Under the pieces are notes generated by a model, which ran no database searches, had not been told where the DNA came from, and saw nothing but the letters and a program-made list of their open reading frames with translations. From assembly GCF_001519065.1 (NCBI RefSeq), contig NZ_KQ954251.1, forward strand, positions 310,001-374,000: 64,000 nucleotides of DNA. The letters run 5' to 3'. This document shows positions 51,426-60,254 of the stretch, piece after piece. Positions within the stretch are counted from its first letter, which is position 1. Each line of letters begins with the position of its first letter. Made by a program: the position numbers and the translations under genes. The stretch is from Novosphingobium sp. FSW06-99. GTDB lineage: Bacteria; Pseudomonadota; Alphaproteobacteria; Sphingomonadales; Sphingomonadaceae.

Positions 51426-52534
51426 CCGGTCAGCGCCGCCGTGTTGACCGGCTGCAGCACGATCGGTTCGGGCAAGAACGCCGCGGGCGTCATGGCCAGG
51501 ATCTCTGCCACGGTGCCGCGATCCTCGTTGCGGCGGAATGTGACTTCGGCAATGACGAGCGCCCCGGTCTGCGCGCTGGCGGCGCCAGGGACGTCGATCG
51601 AGACGAGCGTGTTGGGCATCCAAAGATTGCCGGCGCTGTCGCGCCAACTGTCGACGGTGACTTTGACCACGAACGACCGCCCTGCCCGCCGCGCCGCCTC
51701 CCACTGGGCGCGTTGCTGGGTGAAATCCTGCGGATCGGCGGCCACTACCTCCATGATCAGGTGCGTGACGCGATGGCGCGGCACGTTCGGGTCGCTCGCC
51801 CCGGCGAAGAAATCGCTGCCACCCAGTGCGCCGAACGTGTCGAGCGACTGAAAACAACCGATGTAGTCCGAAAAGCGCTGGTCCATCGATTGTTCGACCG
51901 ACCAGACCTCGACGTTCTGGCCATAGACAATGCCGCTGGCTGCGGTCGTGCTGCCGACGATGCCCAGCACGAGCTGGCCTTGCGCGTTTTCGAAGGCCAG
52001 CAGCCCGGCGTTGCGCGCAACGCGCTGGATGATGTCCGCGCCGGTTTCCCCATAGTTCAGCGCCCAGGATACCACGGTCGGACCCGGGTCGGCGCCATCG
52101 GCCATGATCACGTCAATACCATAGGCGTCTGCCAGGCGTTGCGCGATCGTCAGCGCATTGCCGCCGACGAGCTGCGCCGATGGCCATTCGGCGGCGCAGT
52201 CGACCAGATCTTCGGTCAGGCCGCGCCCCGATATTGCGATCTGGTGGCTTTCCGCCGTGCCGGTTTCAGCCACGCGATCGACCCAGCCGGTGATCACGGT
52301 ATCGTTGCCCAGCTTTACCACGCAATCATCGCCGGCGGCGATGGGCGCCTGCCCGGCCGGGCCGATCGATGCGCGCACGTCAAAGCTGTTGGGAAACCCC
52401 TCTAGCCGCAGCGTGACCGCGACGTCTTCCCACCCGGAGATCACCTGGCCGTTGACCAGCAGGGTCAACTGATCGGCGGGCTGGCTTGTGCCGCTGACAA
52501 CGATCTCGCTGCTGGCGCTCGATACCGTGGTCAC
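51422..52534 (-). CDS. Baseplate hub protein (Mu gp44/gpP-like)
   Basis: 370 aa; phage late-control/gpP type hub: LTLLVNGQVISGWEDVAVTL near the start, GWVDRV, DCAAEWPSAQLVGGNALTIA, and the C-terminal PEPIVLQP region. The start is GTG 52534, overlapping the gp43-like stop as GTGA; the upstream open frame is a shadow. Confidence 0.8.
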   Translation of the reverse strand: MTTVSSASSEIVVSGTSQPADQLTLLVNGQVISGWEDVAVTLRLEGFPNSFDVRASIGPAGQAPIAAGDDCVVKLGNDTVITGWVDRVAETGTAESHQIAISGRGLTEDLVDCAAEWPSAQLVGGNALTIAQRLADAYGIDVIMADGADPGPTVVSWALNYGETGADIIQRVARNAGLLAFENAQGQLVLGIVGSTTAASGIVYGQNVEVWSVEQSMDQRFSDYIGCFQSLDTFGALGGSDFFAGASDPNVPRHRVTHLIMEVVAADPQDFTQQRAQWEAARRAGRSFVVKVTVDSWRDSAGNLWMPNTLVSIDVPGAASAQTGALVIAEVTFRRNEDRGTVAEILAMTPAAFLPEPIVLQPVNTAALTG

Positions 52535-53958
52535 GATGCGAGCGCCTGGAATGATGTTGGAAAGAACAGCGGGTGCGCTGGGTCGGCCTGCGCCACCAAC
52601 TGATCGGCGCGCGTCGCATCGCCATAGAGCGATTGCGCCAGCGCCAGCGCCGGCATCGGCGCCGGCGTGTCGAATGTCGTCACTTGCGCCAGTGTGGCGC
52701 CTCGCGCGCGCAGATCGGCCGCGACCGCACCCCGGCAATCCGACAGCGTGGCATAGCTGTCATCATCGCCCATCGCTGACGCCGCCACCGCCAGCGCATC
52801 GAGCACAGGGCAGATCTGTTCGATGCGGGTTGCCGCATCGGTGGCGCTGGCGGGTTGGTAACTGGCCGCTGCCTGGCACAGCGCGGCAGCTGCGGCGCGC
52901 AGCACAAGCTGCGTGGTCACATAGATGGTCTGGGTCGGCAGGCCCGCGACGGTCGCAGCGATCAGTTGCAGCAGCAGCCGGATGGCATCGGCCGGATCGG
53001 CGCAACAGGCGACCAGCGCCGACATCAGCGCGCTGGCGGCAGGCTGCAACGTGGCGGCATTGGTCAGATCGGCATCGGCCGCCGCTGCCTCAAAGGCGCT
53101 GGCGGCGCTGGCCACGGCGACGCGCTGGGTGCTGGCCGCCGAGATCAGGTCGGAGACGGTCGTGCTGGTCGAATAGGCCGAGGCGTTGCTGCCGGTCAGG
53201 CCGCTGTTGCCGCCCGCCGAAAAACGCCCGAAATTGCCCGGCAGCACCGCCGTGAGCCGCACGAGCGACGTGGCATCCTGCGCCAGCGCAATCGCCTTGG
53301 CCGACCAGCCTGCGATGGTGGCGACCAGATCGGCACGAACACCAGCAAGCCCAAGGATGCCGACGCCCATTCCCAGCGCGCTGAGCGCCGATATCGACTG
53401 CCCTGAGGCCAGCTTGCCCAGCACGTTCACCGCATCGCTAAGCAGGGCGGTTTGTAGCTTCGATGCGGCGCCGAGCGATCCGGAATTGCTGGCGGCAACC
53501 GTCGGGAATGTCTGCGCGCCGGCGTCGATGAATTCGAACTCAATCTCCGAATAGCGCGACGCGTCGAGCGCCTCGCCGATCTGCCAGCGCGGCAAAACGA
53601 CGTTGAGGTTGCCCAGCGTCGGATGGACCAGCGTGCCCGGGCCCTTTTGCTGGCAGGCCTTGATCAGGTTCGACCGCTGCATCGCGATCGTCGCCCCGCC
53701 CAGTTTCACATCGCCATCGAGGACGAAGCCGCGCAGGCGATACGTGCCCAGGTCCTGGCCCATCGGTTCCGGCCAGCCACCATCCTTGCCCGGATAGCGG
53801 TGGATCGCCAGGCGCTGCGACCCGCCGCCCGAACTGGACAGCACGGCGAACTTGACGCCCCGCCACGACGCGGGCTGCACCGCGCTGGTCGGCTTTGGCG
53901 CCGACGCGCGCGCGATCGCGCCCTGCGCCACGGTGGCGAGGCTGGAAATTGCGGTCAT
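52531..53958 (-). CDS. DNA circularisation/tail protein N-like (Mu gp43)
   Basis: 475 aa. N-terminal DNA-circulation domain (PASWRGVKFAVLSSSGGGSQ; HRYPGKDGGWPEPMG; RLRGFVLDGD) with HPTLG and EFEFIDAG, followed by a long Ala-rich helical region. Homologues are tail/baseplate proteins despite the name. Between the tape-measure and hub genes, as in Mu. Confidence 0.85.
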   Translation of the reverse strand: MTAISSLATVAQGAIARASAPKPTSAVQPASWRGVKFAVLSSSGGGSQRLAIHRYPGKDGGWPEPMGQDLGTYRLRGFVLDGDVKLGGATIAMQRSNLIKACQQKGPGTLVHPTLGNLNVVLPRWQIGEALDASRYSEIEFEFIDAGAQTFPTVAASNSGSLGAASKLQTALLSDAVNVLGKLASGQSISALSALGMGVGILGLAGVRADLVATIAGWSAKAIALAQDATSLVRLTAVLPGNFGRFSAGGNSGLTGSNASAYSTSTTVSDLISAASTQRVAVASAASAFEAAAADADLTNAATLQPAASALMSALVACCADPADAIRLLLQLIAATVAGLPTQTIYVTTQLVLRAAAAALCQAAASYQPASATDAATRIEQICPVLDALAVAASAMGDDDSYATLSDCRGAVAADLRARGATLAQVTTFDTPAPMPALALAQSLYGDATRADQLVAQADPAHPLFFPTSFQALAS

Positions 53959-53969
53959 GGCAATCCCGA

Positions 53970-55577
53970 TCAGTGCGTTATGGCATATGCCGGCAGCCCA
54001 TAGCTGATGGCGCCGTTGGGGCCGTGCGTGGTTGCCGTGGTGCCGTGCGGCGCGTTCTTGAATTCGACGACGACTTTGTGAACGTAATCGCGCGTTTCCT
54101 TGTACGGGATATGCGCGGCGAAATCGGCGTCGCTGATCCTGCCGCTGCGCGGATCACCAAAGCGTTTAACCCACTTGTCGACATTGCCCTCGCCCGCGTT
54201 GTACGCGGCGGCGGCAAGCGTTTCATCGCCGCCATATTTCTTGGTCAACTGGTCGAGATAGGCGTCCCCGATCAGCCGGTTATAAGTCTCATCGTTGCGG
54301 AACCGGCCTTCATCGAACGGCATTCCCATGCCGGCTGCCACGCGCCGAGCGGTATCCGGCATCAATTGCATCACGCCGATCGCGCCCTTGGGGCTCACCT
54401 GGTCCTGGCGCGATCCCTCGGCATGTTCGATGCGTGCATAGAGGCTGGTGTCGCCCGCGCCTGGTGTGCCGTAATAGCGGCCGCCACCGAGATAGGACAT
54501 CACGGCGCCGAACTGGCGCACGGCCTTGTCGAAGTCGCTCGATCCTTTCTGCATGCCCTCGCCGGCATCCTTGATCGTCTTGGCGGCGCGGTCGACCGCG
54601 TCGACAACGGTATGGGCCGCTTTGTCGCCGGCTATTGCCGAATTGCGCGCGACCCATGCCTTGCCCCGGTCGGCCTCCTGTCCGGCTTTCACGATGTCGC
54701 GGCGGATATGCTGCGCGGACTTGATGGTATTGCGGCTTTCGAACGGCGCGCTCTTCTGCGCGTCGGCCATCTCGGCTGACAGCGCCTTACCACCGATCGA
54801 CAGCAGCGGGATCAGCGCGGGCGAGATTCCGAGCTGCTGCGCCATCAGCCGCTTGCCCGCACTGGTCTGCTTGGCGAACTTGTCGGCGATCACCGGCAGC
54901 ATGGCATCGGTGTTGACGGTGCCATCCTTGTTGAGGTTGAGCTTGATCCCCAGGCGCGACAGCACTGCCATCGCGCCGGGATTGGCGCCATAGCGCGCAT
55001 CGTTCAGTGTCTGTGACAGTCCGCCCAGGCCGCCCGCTGCGGCGCCCGGATCGATATCCATGCGTGCCGCCGCGTTGGTGAAATTCTGCAGCGTCTTGGT
55101 CGAGACGCCGATCGTGTCGGCGGTGCGGCCAATCGCCGACGCGCTCTTGGCCCAGTCGCTCGCCAGGCTGAACGCGGCATAGCCTGCCGCCGCTGCAACC
55201 GCGATCGTCCCGGCTGCGGCCACCCCGATCACGCCCATCGCGCGCGCAAGGCCGCCGCCCTCGCTGGCTGCGCTGCCCATGGCATCGCCCATCACCGCCG
55301 CAGCCCGGCCGACGCCTTCCATCCGGCCGGCGATCCCTGCGGTCAGTGATGACCCGCCGAACACCCGGGCAGAGGCCTGCTCGATGCGCGAAAAGCTGCC
55401 GATGATGCGCGACGAGCTGCGCCGCAGCGACGCATCGCGCGCCGCGCTGGACTTTTCGAACGCGCCCTTCGAGCGCTTGGCCATCTGTTCAAGGCGGCTT
55501 TCAGCAGCCTTGACACCGCTCTTGGTCTGATCGTCGGCAACGATGGCGACGCCGAGTTTTGCGATTTCATCGCTCAT
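53970..55577 (-). CDS. Tape measure protein with C-terminal lytic transglycosylase domain
   Basis: 535 aa. The N-terminus (DEIAKLGVAIVADDQTKSGV) and the hydrophobic Gly/Ala stretch about 120-145 are typical of Mu-type tape measures; helical repeats follow. Residues about 385-510 form an SLT domain: ARIEHAEGSRQDQ with the likely catalytic Glu, SPKGAIGVMQLMPDTARR, and AAYNAGEGNVDKWV. The domain would cut the cell wall during DNA entry. ATG 55577 overlaps the frameshift extension of the upstream gene by 11 bp. Confidence 0.85.
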   Translation of the reverse strand: MSDEIAKLGVAIVADDQTKSGVKAAESRLEQMAKRSKGAFEKSSAARDASLRRSSSRIIGSFSRIEQASARVFGGSSLTAGIAGRMEGVGRAAAVMGDAMGSAASEGGGLARAMGVIGVAAAGTIAVAAAAGYAAFSLASDWAKSASAIGRTADTIGVSTKTLQNFTNAAARMDIDPGAAAGGLGGLSQTLNDARYGANPGAMAVLSRLGIKLNLNKDGTVNTDAMLPVIADKFAKQTSAGKRLMAQQLGISPALIPLLSIGGKALSAEMADAQKSAPFESRNTIKSAQHIRRDIVKAGQEADRGKAWVARNSAIAGDKAAHTVVDAVDRAAKTIKDAGEGMQKGSSDFDKAVRQFGAVMSYLGGGRYYGTPGAGDTSLYARIEHAEGSRQDQVSPKGAIGVMQLMPDTARRVAAGMGMPFDEGRFRNDETYNRLIGDAYLDQLTKKYGGDETLAAAAYNAGEGNVDKWVKRFGDPRSGRISDADFAAHIPYKETRDYVHKVVVEFKNAPHGTTATTHGPNGAISYGLPAYAITH

Positions 55578-55704
55578 GCGCGGCATCCCACCAGGCGTTC
55601 AGGGTCGACCATGGCCGCAAGGCGACTTCGTCCGGAAATTTGCCGAACATGCGGCCGAGCGCGACCAGACGCTGCCGCCAGTCGGTCGGCCTTATTCGAA
55701 AAAA
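55567..55704 (-). CDS. -1 frame extension of the tail assembly chaperone
   Basis: Joined to the upstream gene by a -1 slip at TTTTTTC. The shifted frame reads FRIRPTDWRQRLVALGRMFG and ends in TLNAWWDAAHER, with many Trp and Arg; it has no start codon or ribosome-binding site of its own. The fusion product would be 141 aa, matching the G/GT-type chaperone pairs of lambda and Mu. Confidence 0.75.
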   Translation of the reverse strand, partial: FFRIRPTDWRQRLVALGRMFGKFPDEVALRPWSTLNAWWDAAHER

Positions 55705-55991
55705 TGGTCGAGGAACTTCCGCGCTTTCATCAGGTCGCCGCCGCCGATCCGCGCCACCGCCGGTTCGGGCACGCCCGAGACCAGCGCGATCAGGGCGATA
55801 TCCATCGCCCAACCGCGCTTGCTGTCGACGGCGATCATTTCGGCGCCGGTCGGCTCGCGCAGCTTCAGTTCGGTGAATACCAGCGGGCCAAGCTCGACCG
55901 GCTGTTTCAGCGTGATGGTCAGCGTGCCGGGCGCCGGCGCGGCAGCGGTTTCTGTGGGCGCTTCGGCAGGCCCATCGGAAATGGTCAGCAC
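55692..55991 (-). CDS. Tail assembly chaperone (Mu gp41-like)
   Basis: 99 aa; PF10109-like: TITLKQPVELGPLVFTELKL, REPTGAEMI and a hydrophobic GWAMDIALIALVSGV segment, then KARKFLDHFFE. The start is GTG 55991 with GGAG 7 bp before it. The final codons overlap a perfect slippery heptamer, so a longer fusion product is expected too. Located between tail tube and tape measure, the standard place for this protein. Confidence 0.82.
   Translation of the reverse strand: MLTISDGPAEAPTETAAAPAPGTLTITLKQPVELGPLVFTELKLREPTGAEMIAVDSKRGWAMDIALIALVSGVPEPAVARIGGGDLMKARKFLDHFFE
55698..55704 (-). other. -1 ribosomal frameshift site T-TTT-TTC
   Basis: On the minus strand the zero frame reads CAT-TTT-TTC-GAA-TAA, i.e. 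a T_TTT_TTC heptamer in the correct X_XXY_YYZ phase, six bases before the zero-frame stop. The -1 frame stays open to 55567. Confidence 0.8.
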
Positions 55992-55992
55992 C

Positions 55993-56352
55993 TCAGTTCT
56001 CCGTCACGCTGCCCGAGGCGAACTTGATCGAGAATGTGCCGTCCTCGGTATTCACTTCAGCAGGATCACCATCGCGCCAGGCGCCGGTCGCGATGATCAC
56101 TTTGCCATTGGCGAGCGTCGCAACGACCGTCGCGTTGCTGGTGGCGTTCAGGGCAGCCATCGATACCGCACCGCTGTCGCGGCCGTTGTATTTGATCCAG
56201 CCTTCCTTCGGCATTTCCTTGTAGCCGTGGACACCGTCCTGCCCCTTGAGGGTTTCGCGGTCGGACGAGTTGACGAGATATTCGCACTGGCCTGCGACCG
56301 CGACGGGAACGCCGTCGACGGTCAGGCTGAGTGCGCCGGCAAGTGCGGACAT
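55993..56352 (-). CDS. Contractile tail tube protein (Mu gpM-like)
   Basis: 119 aa; beta-rich: GALSLTVDGVPVAVAGQCEY, HGYKEMPKEGWIKY and VIIATGAWRDGDPAEVNTEDG match the Mu gp40 tail-tube family. Directly follows the sheath gene. Confidence 0.85.
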   Translation of the reverse strand: MSALAGALSLTVDGVPVAVAGQCEYLVNSSDRETLKGQDGVHGYKEMPKEGWIKYNGRDSGAVSMAALNATSNATVVATLANGKVIIATGAWRDGDPAEVNTEDGTFSIKFASGSVTEN

Positions 56353-56364
56353 GGCGGGTGATCC

Positions 56365-57885
56365 TTACTGGAGGCGGAACTGGATCAGCGTGGCGAACAC
56401 GCGCAGCTGATCGATGAGGATGCCGGGCCACAGCACGTTGACGCGGTTGGGGTTGGTCGCGTCCTTTTCGACGATCAGGTTCGCCGAAAAGACGTCCGAT
56501 TCCTGGACGAAGCCCGCCGTTTCCAGCGCGATATAGGCGGCGATGATATCGGCCTTGATCGTGCTGGGGGTGACGACGTTGCTGTTGGGCGCCAGGCGCG
56601 TGCCGTCGGCCGCCAGTTTCACCCGCGCGTATTTGGTGGTGACCACCGATTTCAGCGCGCGGATGACGTACATCAGCGTGTAGAGCGTCTCGATCTCGAG
56701 ATAGCTGTTGTCGGGCGACCCTTGCGCGTTGGTCACATAGGTCGTGATCGCGTTTTCGATCGTGACCACGCCGCTGGTGCTGACAGTCCAGGTGGTGATG
56801 CCCGCATAGAGCAGCGTGGTGTTGCGCACCGTCAGCGGAAATCGCGACTGCAATGGGGGCGCCAGCAGCCCCTGCCCTTGCAGGAATTGCACCGGCTGCG
56901 CCGGATCGTTGCGCAGGCTCGCTGCCTCGATCGCGGCGAAATAGCTGGCCCACCACCAGATCGGGCTGGGCGAATCATAGAACCCGACCATTTCCAGATG
57001 CTGGTCGTTGCGCGCAGCGCCCGCCGTGGCCAGTGCGCCCGCCGTGTTGCGCACCGCGCACCAGGCGCCGCCATAGATCTGCATCAGCGGTGACCAGCGG
57101 CCCGCCAGATCCGACAGGAACGCCTGCACCGCATTCAGCGTCGCGCTGTCGTTCGCGGCCAGGACGATGAAGTCGTAGGAATGGTCGGCCAGCGCAGCGA
57201 GCGCGGTGGTGATCGTGGGATTGGTCGCGCCGCCGGTGAATTGCGGCGTGGCGATCGTCGCGGTTACGCCCGCCGGGGTTGCTTCGCCCGCCGCGCTCCC
57301 ACGATAGTTGAGGCGCACGTCGATATCGTTGCCGCACAGCCCGGCGTTGCGCGCGGTGAGCGTGACCACGCCCGCCGCCGAGGTGGCCGTACACGGCAGG
57401 CCGCAATTGGCCATCGTCGACACAGCCTGCCCGGTCGAGGCGTTGATCGCGGCAGCGATGTTCGTGGCGATCGTGGTTGCCGTGTCACCATAAGTCACCG
57501 CGACGGGGATCGATACGCCCGCGACATAGAGCGCCAGCGTGCCCGACTGGGTGGCGGGGCCGGTGATCGTGATGGTGTCGGTTGCCGCCGTCGCGCCGCC
57601 CGCGTCCGAGACCGGCAGGGCATAGACCGCCGCTGACGGATCGTTGAGCATATACATCGCGGCCATGGCGGCGAGGATCGAGCCGAAGCCTGCGCCGGTG
57701 ATCGCAGCGCCCGGCGACGGCACGCGCACGGGCAAATTGGGCGTCCAAGTGCCCCCACCCAGCATCTGGCCGATCAGCAGCGTGTTTTGCGCCTGGGGTT
57801 CGGTGTTGGCATGGCTGGGATCGAGTTCGGCATAGAACAGCGGGACGCGCAGGTTCGACGGGGTCGTGTTGAAGGGAACGGTCAT
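56365..57885 (-). CDS. Tail sheath protein (Mu gpL-like)
   Basis: 506 aa; TVPFNTTPSNLRVPLFYAEL at the start, a typical sheath insertion domain, then YDFIVLAANDSATLNAVQAF, NTTLLYAGITTWTVSTSG and ETLYTLMYVIRALKSVV, ending FATLIQFRLQ. Defines a contractile, myovirus-type tail. Confidence 0.88.
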   Translation of the reverse strand: MTVPFNTTPSNLRVPLFYAELDPSHANTEPQAQNTLLIGQMLGGGTWTPNLPVRVPSPGAAITGAGFGSILAAMAAMYMLNDPSAAVYALPVSDAGGATAATDTITITGPATQSGTLALYVAGVSIPVAVTYGDTATTIATNIAAAINASTGQAVSTMANCGLPCTATSAAGVVTLTARNAGLCGNDIDVRLNYRGSAAGEATPAGVTATIATPQFTGGATNPTITTALAALADHSYDFIVLAANDSATLNAVQAFLSDLAGRWSPLMQIYGGAWCAVRNTAGALATAGAARNDQHLEMVGFYDSPSPIWWWASYFAAIEAASLRNDPAQPVQFLQGQGLLAPPLQSRFPLTVRNTTLLYAGITTWTVSTSGVVTIENAITTYVTNAQGSPDNSYLEIETLYTLMYVIRALKSVVTTKYARVKLAADGTRLAPNSNVVTPSTIKADIIAAYIALETAGFVQESDVFSANLIVEKDATNPNRVNVLWPGILIDQLRVFATLIQFRLQ

Positions 57886-57891
57886 TGCCGG

Positions 57892-58110
57892 TTACTCCGC
57901 TGCGCTTTGGGCAGCAGGCGCCGCCTTGCCGGTGGTGGGTGCGGGCTCCGGCGCGGGTTCGGGTTCGTCCTCGGCCAACGCGAGATCGCCGCAGCCGAGG
58001 TAAAACGCGGTGGTCACGCACAGCGGATCATAGAGGATGCCGCGTTCGTCGATGACGCGCTTGGTCCCCCAGTGGCGCACGGTGCGCCCCGGGACACTGA
58101 CAACACGCAT
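57892..58110 (-). CDS. DUF2635 protein (Mu gp38-like)
   Basis: 72 aa; starts MRVVSVPGRTVRHW, the DUF2635 pattern, and ends in an acidic/Pro-rich tail. Always upstream of the sheath gene in Mu-like tails. Confidence 0.78.
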   Translation of the reverse strand: MRVVSVPGRTVRHWGTKRVIDERGILYDPLCVTTAFYLGCGDLALAEDEPEPAPEPAPTTGKAAPAAQSAAE

Positions 58111-58119
58111 GGTGGTCTC

Positions 58120-58716
58120 CTAACTGCAGGGAGGTTCGCGCATCACCACGTCGACCGACGCGGGTGCGTAATTGGTGGGGCTGATCAGCACGTCGCTGAT
58201 CGTGCTCGCCGCGATCGGTGCGAAGCTTTCAGGCCCTTCGTAGAACTCGAAATCGAGATCCATCTGGATCCCGGCGATGTGGGTCGCGCCGTCCGCGTTA
58301 TAGGCCAGATCCGATCGCATCGAGGCGAGCTGCTGGATTTCGCGGAACAGCGGGTACGAATTGATGATCGCGACCTCGACCTGGCGCTTCATGCGCCAGG
58401 CGTAATCCTGCGCCTTGGCGGCGCCGGCATCATCCGCCTCGGCAAAGGCCTGCGCCTCGACCAGGATGCGAATGGTGGCCGTCGTCGTGAATTGCGGTGC
58501 GCCGGAGCGGCCGAGCGAAACGCGGCTTTCGCGCGCGATGCGCAGCTTGATCTGCGGCAGCGTGGCCTGTTGCGAAGGCCAATCGCCCGGCGAATAGACG
58601 CGGGTGCCAGCATCGGTGGCGCCGTCGACGCGCAGCGCCGTTTCACAGCGGCGCAACACCGTATCCGACGTGAATGGATCGATCGCGCACTCTTCCTGGC
58701 GCCGGAGGAACGTCAC
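58120..58716 (-). CDS. Mu gp37-like tail terminator/completion protein
   Basis: 198 aa; contains LRRCETALRVDG, TTATIRILVEAQAFAEADDA and a C-terminal MDLDFEFYEGPESFAPI region, consistent with the Mu gp37 family. GTG start overlapping the upstream stop (GTGA). Confidence 0.7.
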   Translation of the reverse strand: MTFLRRQEECAIDPFTSDTVLRRCETALRVDGATDAGTRVYSPGDWPSQQATLPQIKLRIARESRVSLGRSGAPQFTTTATIRILVEAQAFAEADDAGAAKAQDYAWRMKRQVEVAIINSYPLFREIQQLASMRSDLAYNADGATHIAGIQMDLDFEFYEGPESFAPIAASTISDVLISPTNYAPASVDVVMREPPCS

Positions 58717-59045
58717 GACCCGCTCTTGCTCATCAGCACGAGCTTTGCATGCCCGTGGCCATCGGGGATCACGTCCTTGACGATATAGGCCACGCCGGTC
58801 CCGAGGCGCAGGATGGTATCACCCTGCGATGCCGCCTGGCCGAGGGCGCCGATACGGATGCCGCAGATCGGCTTGCGCTGGGTGGACATCTGCGCGTCTT
58901 CGCCGATGGCGATATCCGCGCTTTCTTCGTCAAACACAGCATCGGCGATCGCGATCGGTGCGCCCCCGCGCGGGACATAGCTGATCGCTTCGCCAAACAC
59001 ACCCATCACCGGCCCGAGCAGCAGGCTGTCCCAGTCGATCGCCAT
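58713..59045 (-). CDS. Head-tail joining protein (lambda FII-like)
   Basis: 110 aa; begins MAIDWDSLLLGPVMGVFGEA, the pattern of small head-tail connectors next to E-type capsid genes; beta-rich, LRLGTGVAYIVKDVIPDGHG. Family-level call. Confidence 0.65.
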   Translation of the reverse strand: MAIDWDSLLLGPVMGVFGEAISYVPRGGAPIAIADAVFDEESADIAIGEDAQMSTQRKPICGIRIGALGQAASQGDTILRLGTGVAYIVKDVIPDGHGHAKLVLMSKSGS

Positions 59046-59076
59046 CGCGTGCGCCTTTGGGAAATATCAGGAAGAT

Positions 59077-59113
59077 GATCCCCGGGGCGCCAGGGGGAAA
59101 CGCCCCGGGGATC
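59077..59113 (-). terminator. Strong hairpin after the major capsid gene
   Basis: Perfect 13-bp stem GATCCCCGGGGCG/CGCCCCGGGGATC around an 11-nt loop, 12 bp after the capsid stop on the transcribed strand. No T-run, so it may be a partial terminator or a block to 3' exonucleases that keeps capsid mRNA abundant. Confidence 0.6.
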
Positions 59114-59124
59114 GGCCGGGTCGA

Positions 59125-60165
59125 TCAGTCCGCCGTGCTGTCGGCGGTACCGGACCACAGCACCTCGGGGCGGGTGCAGATGAACAGCGGGTAGCTGTAG
59201 GCTTCCATCCGCCACCACATGTTGCGTTCCCAGTCGAGGATCGGGATCACGTAGTATTCCTTGCCGGGGGTGTTGACCCACTGGAAGGCTTCGCCCGGGG
59301 CCATCACATGGCGGAAGATGCCGGGGGCGTCCTTGGGGAAGAACTTCACCTTGTTGCTGGGAATCGCGATCGTGGTCGCATCGTCCGACCCACGATAGTT
59401 GATCCAGGTGATCCCGCCGAAATAGAACGTGCCGAACGCCCAGTCGCCGCGCAGTTCGGCGGCCTCCTGCCAGTTCTTGTAGGTATCGACGACATCTGGG
59501 TGCGTGATGAACGCGTCCCAGAACTCGTCGCCCGCCAATGCGATGACCTGCGTCGAGGGCAGGAACGCGCCCTTGGCGGCGCGGCGCATGCCGCGCACGA
59601 TCTGGTTGATCAGCGGGCGGATCGTGCCGACCGCCTGTGCGGCCAGGTCGAACACCACTTCGGCGGGCTGCGCGATCTGGAATTCGTTGAACCAGTTGTA
59701 CAGCAGACTGCCGTCCGCATCGGTGAGCAGGCCCTGGATGGCACCGAGGCGCATGTTTTCCCAGGTGTACTGGATGCGCGGGATAAGGCCGGTCGGCCCG
59801 GCCAGGCGGCGCGCAACTTCGGCCTGGACCTGCATCAGTTCGGTTTCGGTGCCGAACGCGCGAATGCCCTGCAGCTCGGCGGCGGTGATCGTGTCATCGT
59901 GGCTGAGCCGCACGGTCTCGAAATAGCGCATCTTGCGCTGTTCCGTCACGCGGTCGGTGGACGGCGGCGCGCCACGCTGCGAAGTTTTGATCAGGTTGAG
60001 CACGCCGGTGCGCTCTTCGATGCCGAGCGCGGTGGTGCGGATCGGGAACGGCTCGAACAGATTCATGTCGCCCAGGATCTGCGGATTGTGTGGAATCCGT
60101 TCGACGGCGGCAGTCAACTGAAACGTCGAAAACGGGTCCGACTGGAAGATATTCAGGGAAACCAT
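59125..60165 (-). CDS. Major capsid protein (lambda E-like)
   Basis: 346 aa; phage_cap_E type: LNIFQSDPFSTFQLTAAVER, IRTTALGIEERTGVLNLI, LADADGS-like turn (LLTDADGSLLYNWF), and C-terminal DWERNMWWRMEAYSYPLFIC with TRPEVLW. ATG 60165 follows GGAG at 6 bp; an upstream ATG at 60177 is less likely. Confidence 0.88.
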   Translation of the reverse strand: MVSLNIFQSDPFSTFQLTAAVERIPHNPQILGDMNLFEPFPIRTTALGIEERTGVLNLIKTSQRGAPPSTDRVTEQRKMRYFETVRLSHDDTITAAELQGIRAFGTETELMQVQAEVARRLAGPTGLIPRIQYTWENMRLGAIQGLLTDADGSLLYNWFNEFQIAQPAEVVFDLAAQAVGTIRPLINQIVRGMRRAAKGAFLPSTQVIALAGDEFWDAFITHPDVVDTYKNWQEAAELRGDWAFGTFYFGGITWINYRGSDDATTIAIPSNKVKFFPKDAPGIFRHVMAPGEAFQWVNTPGKEYYVIPILDWERNMWWRMEAYSYPLFICTRPEVLWSGTADSTAD

Positions 60166-60254
60166 GTGGGGCTCCATCTAAGGGAGGGGCACCGCTTCGC
60201 AGCGGGGGCCAACGGTCTTGCCCAAGGACCGGAGGAAGGGCGGAATGCGAGTGG

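Noticed and set aside
60192..60205. Small CCGCT-TCGC-AGCGG hairpin before the capsid gene as a terminator
   Set aside because: Only 5 bp and no T-run; too weak to call.
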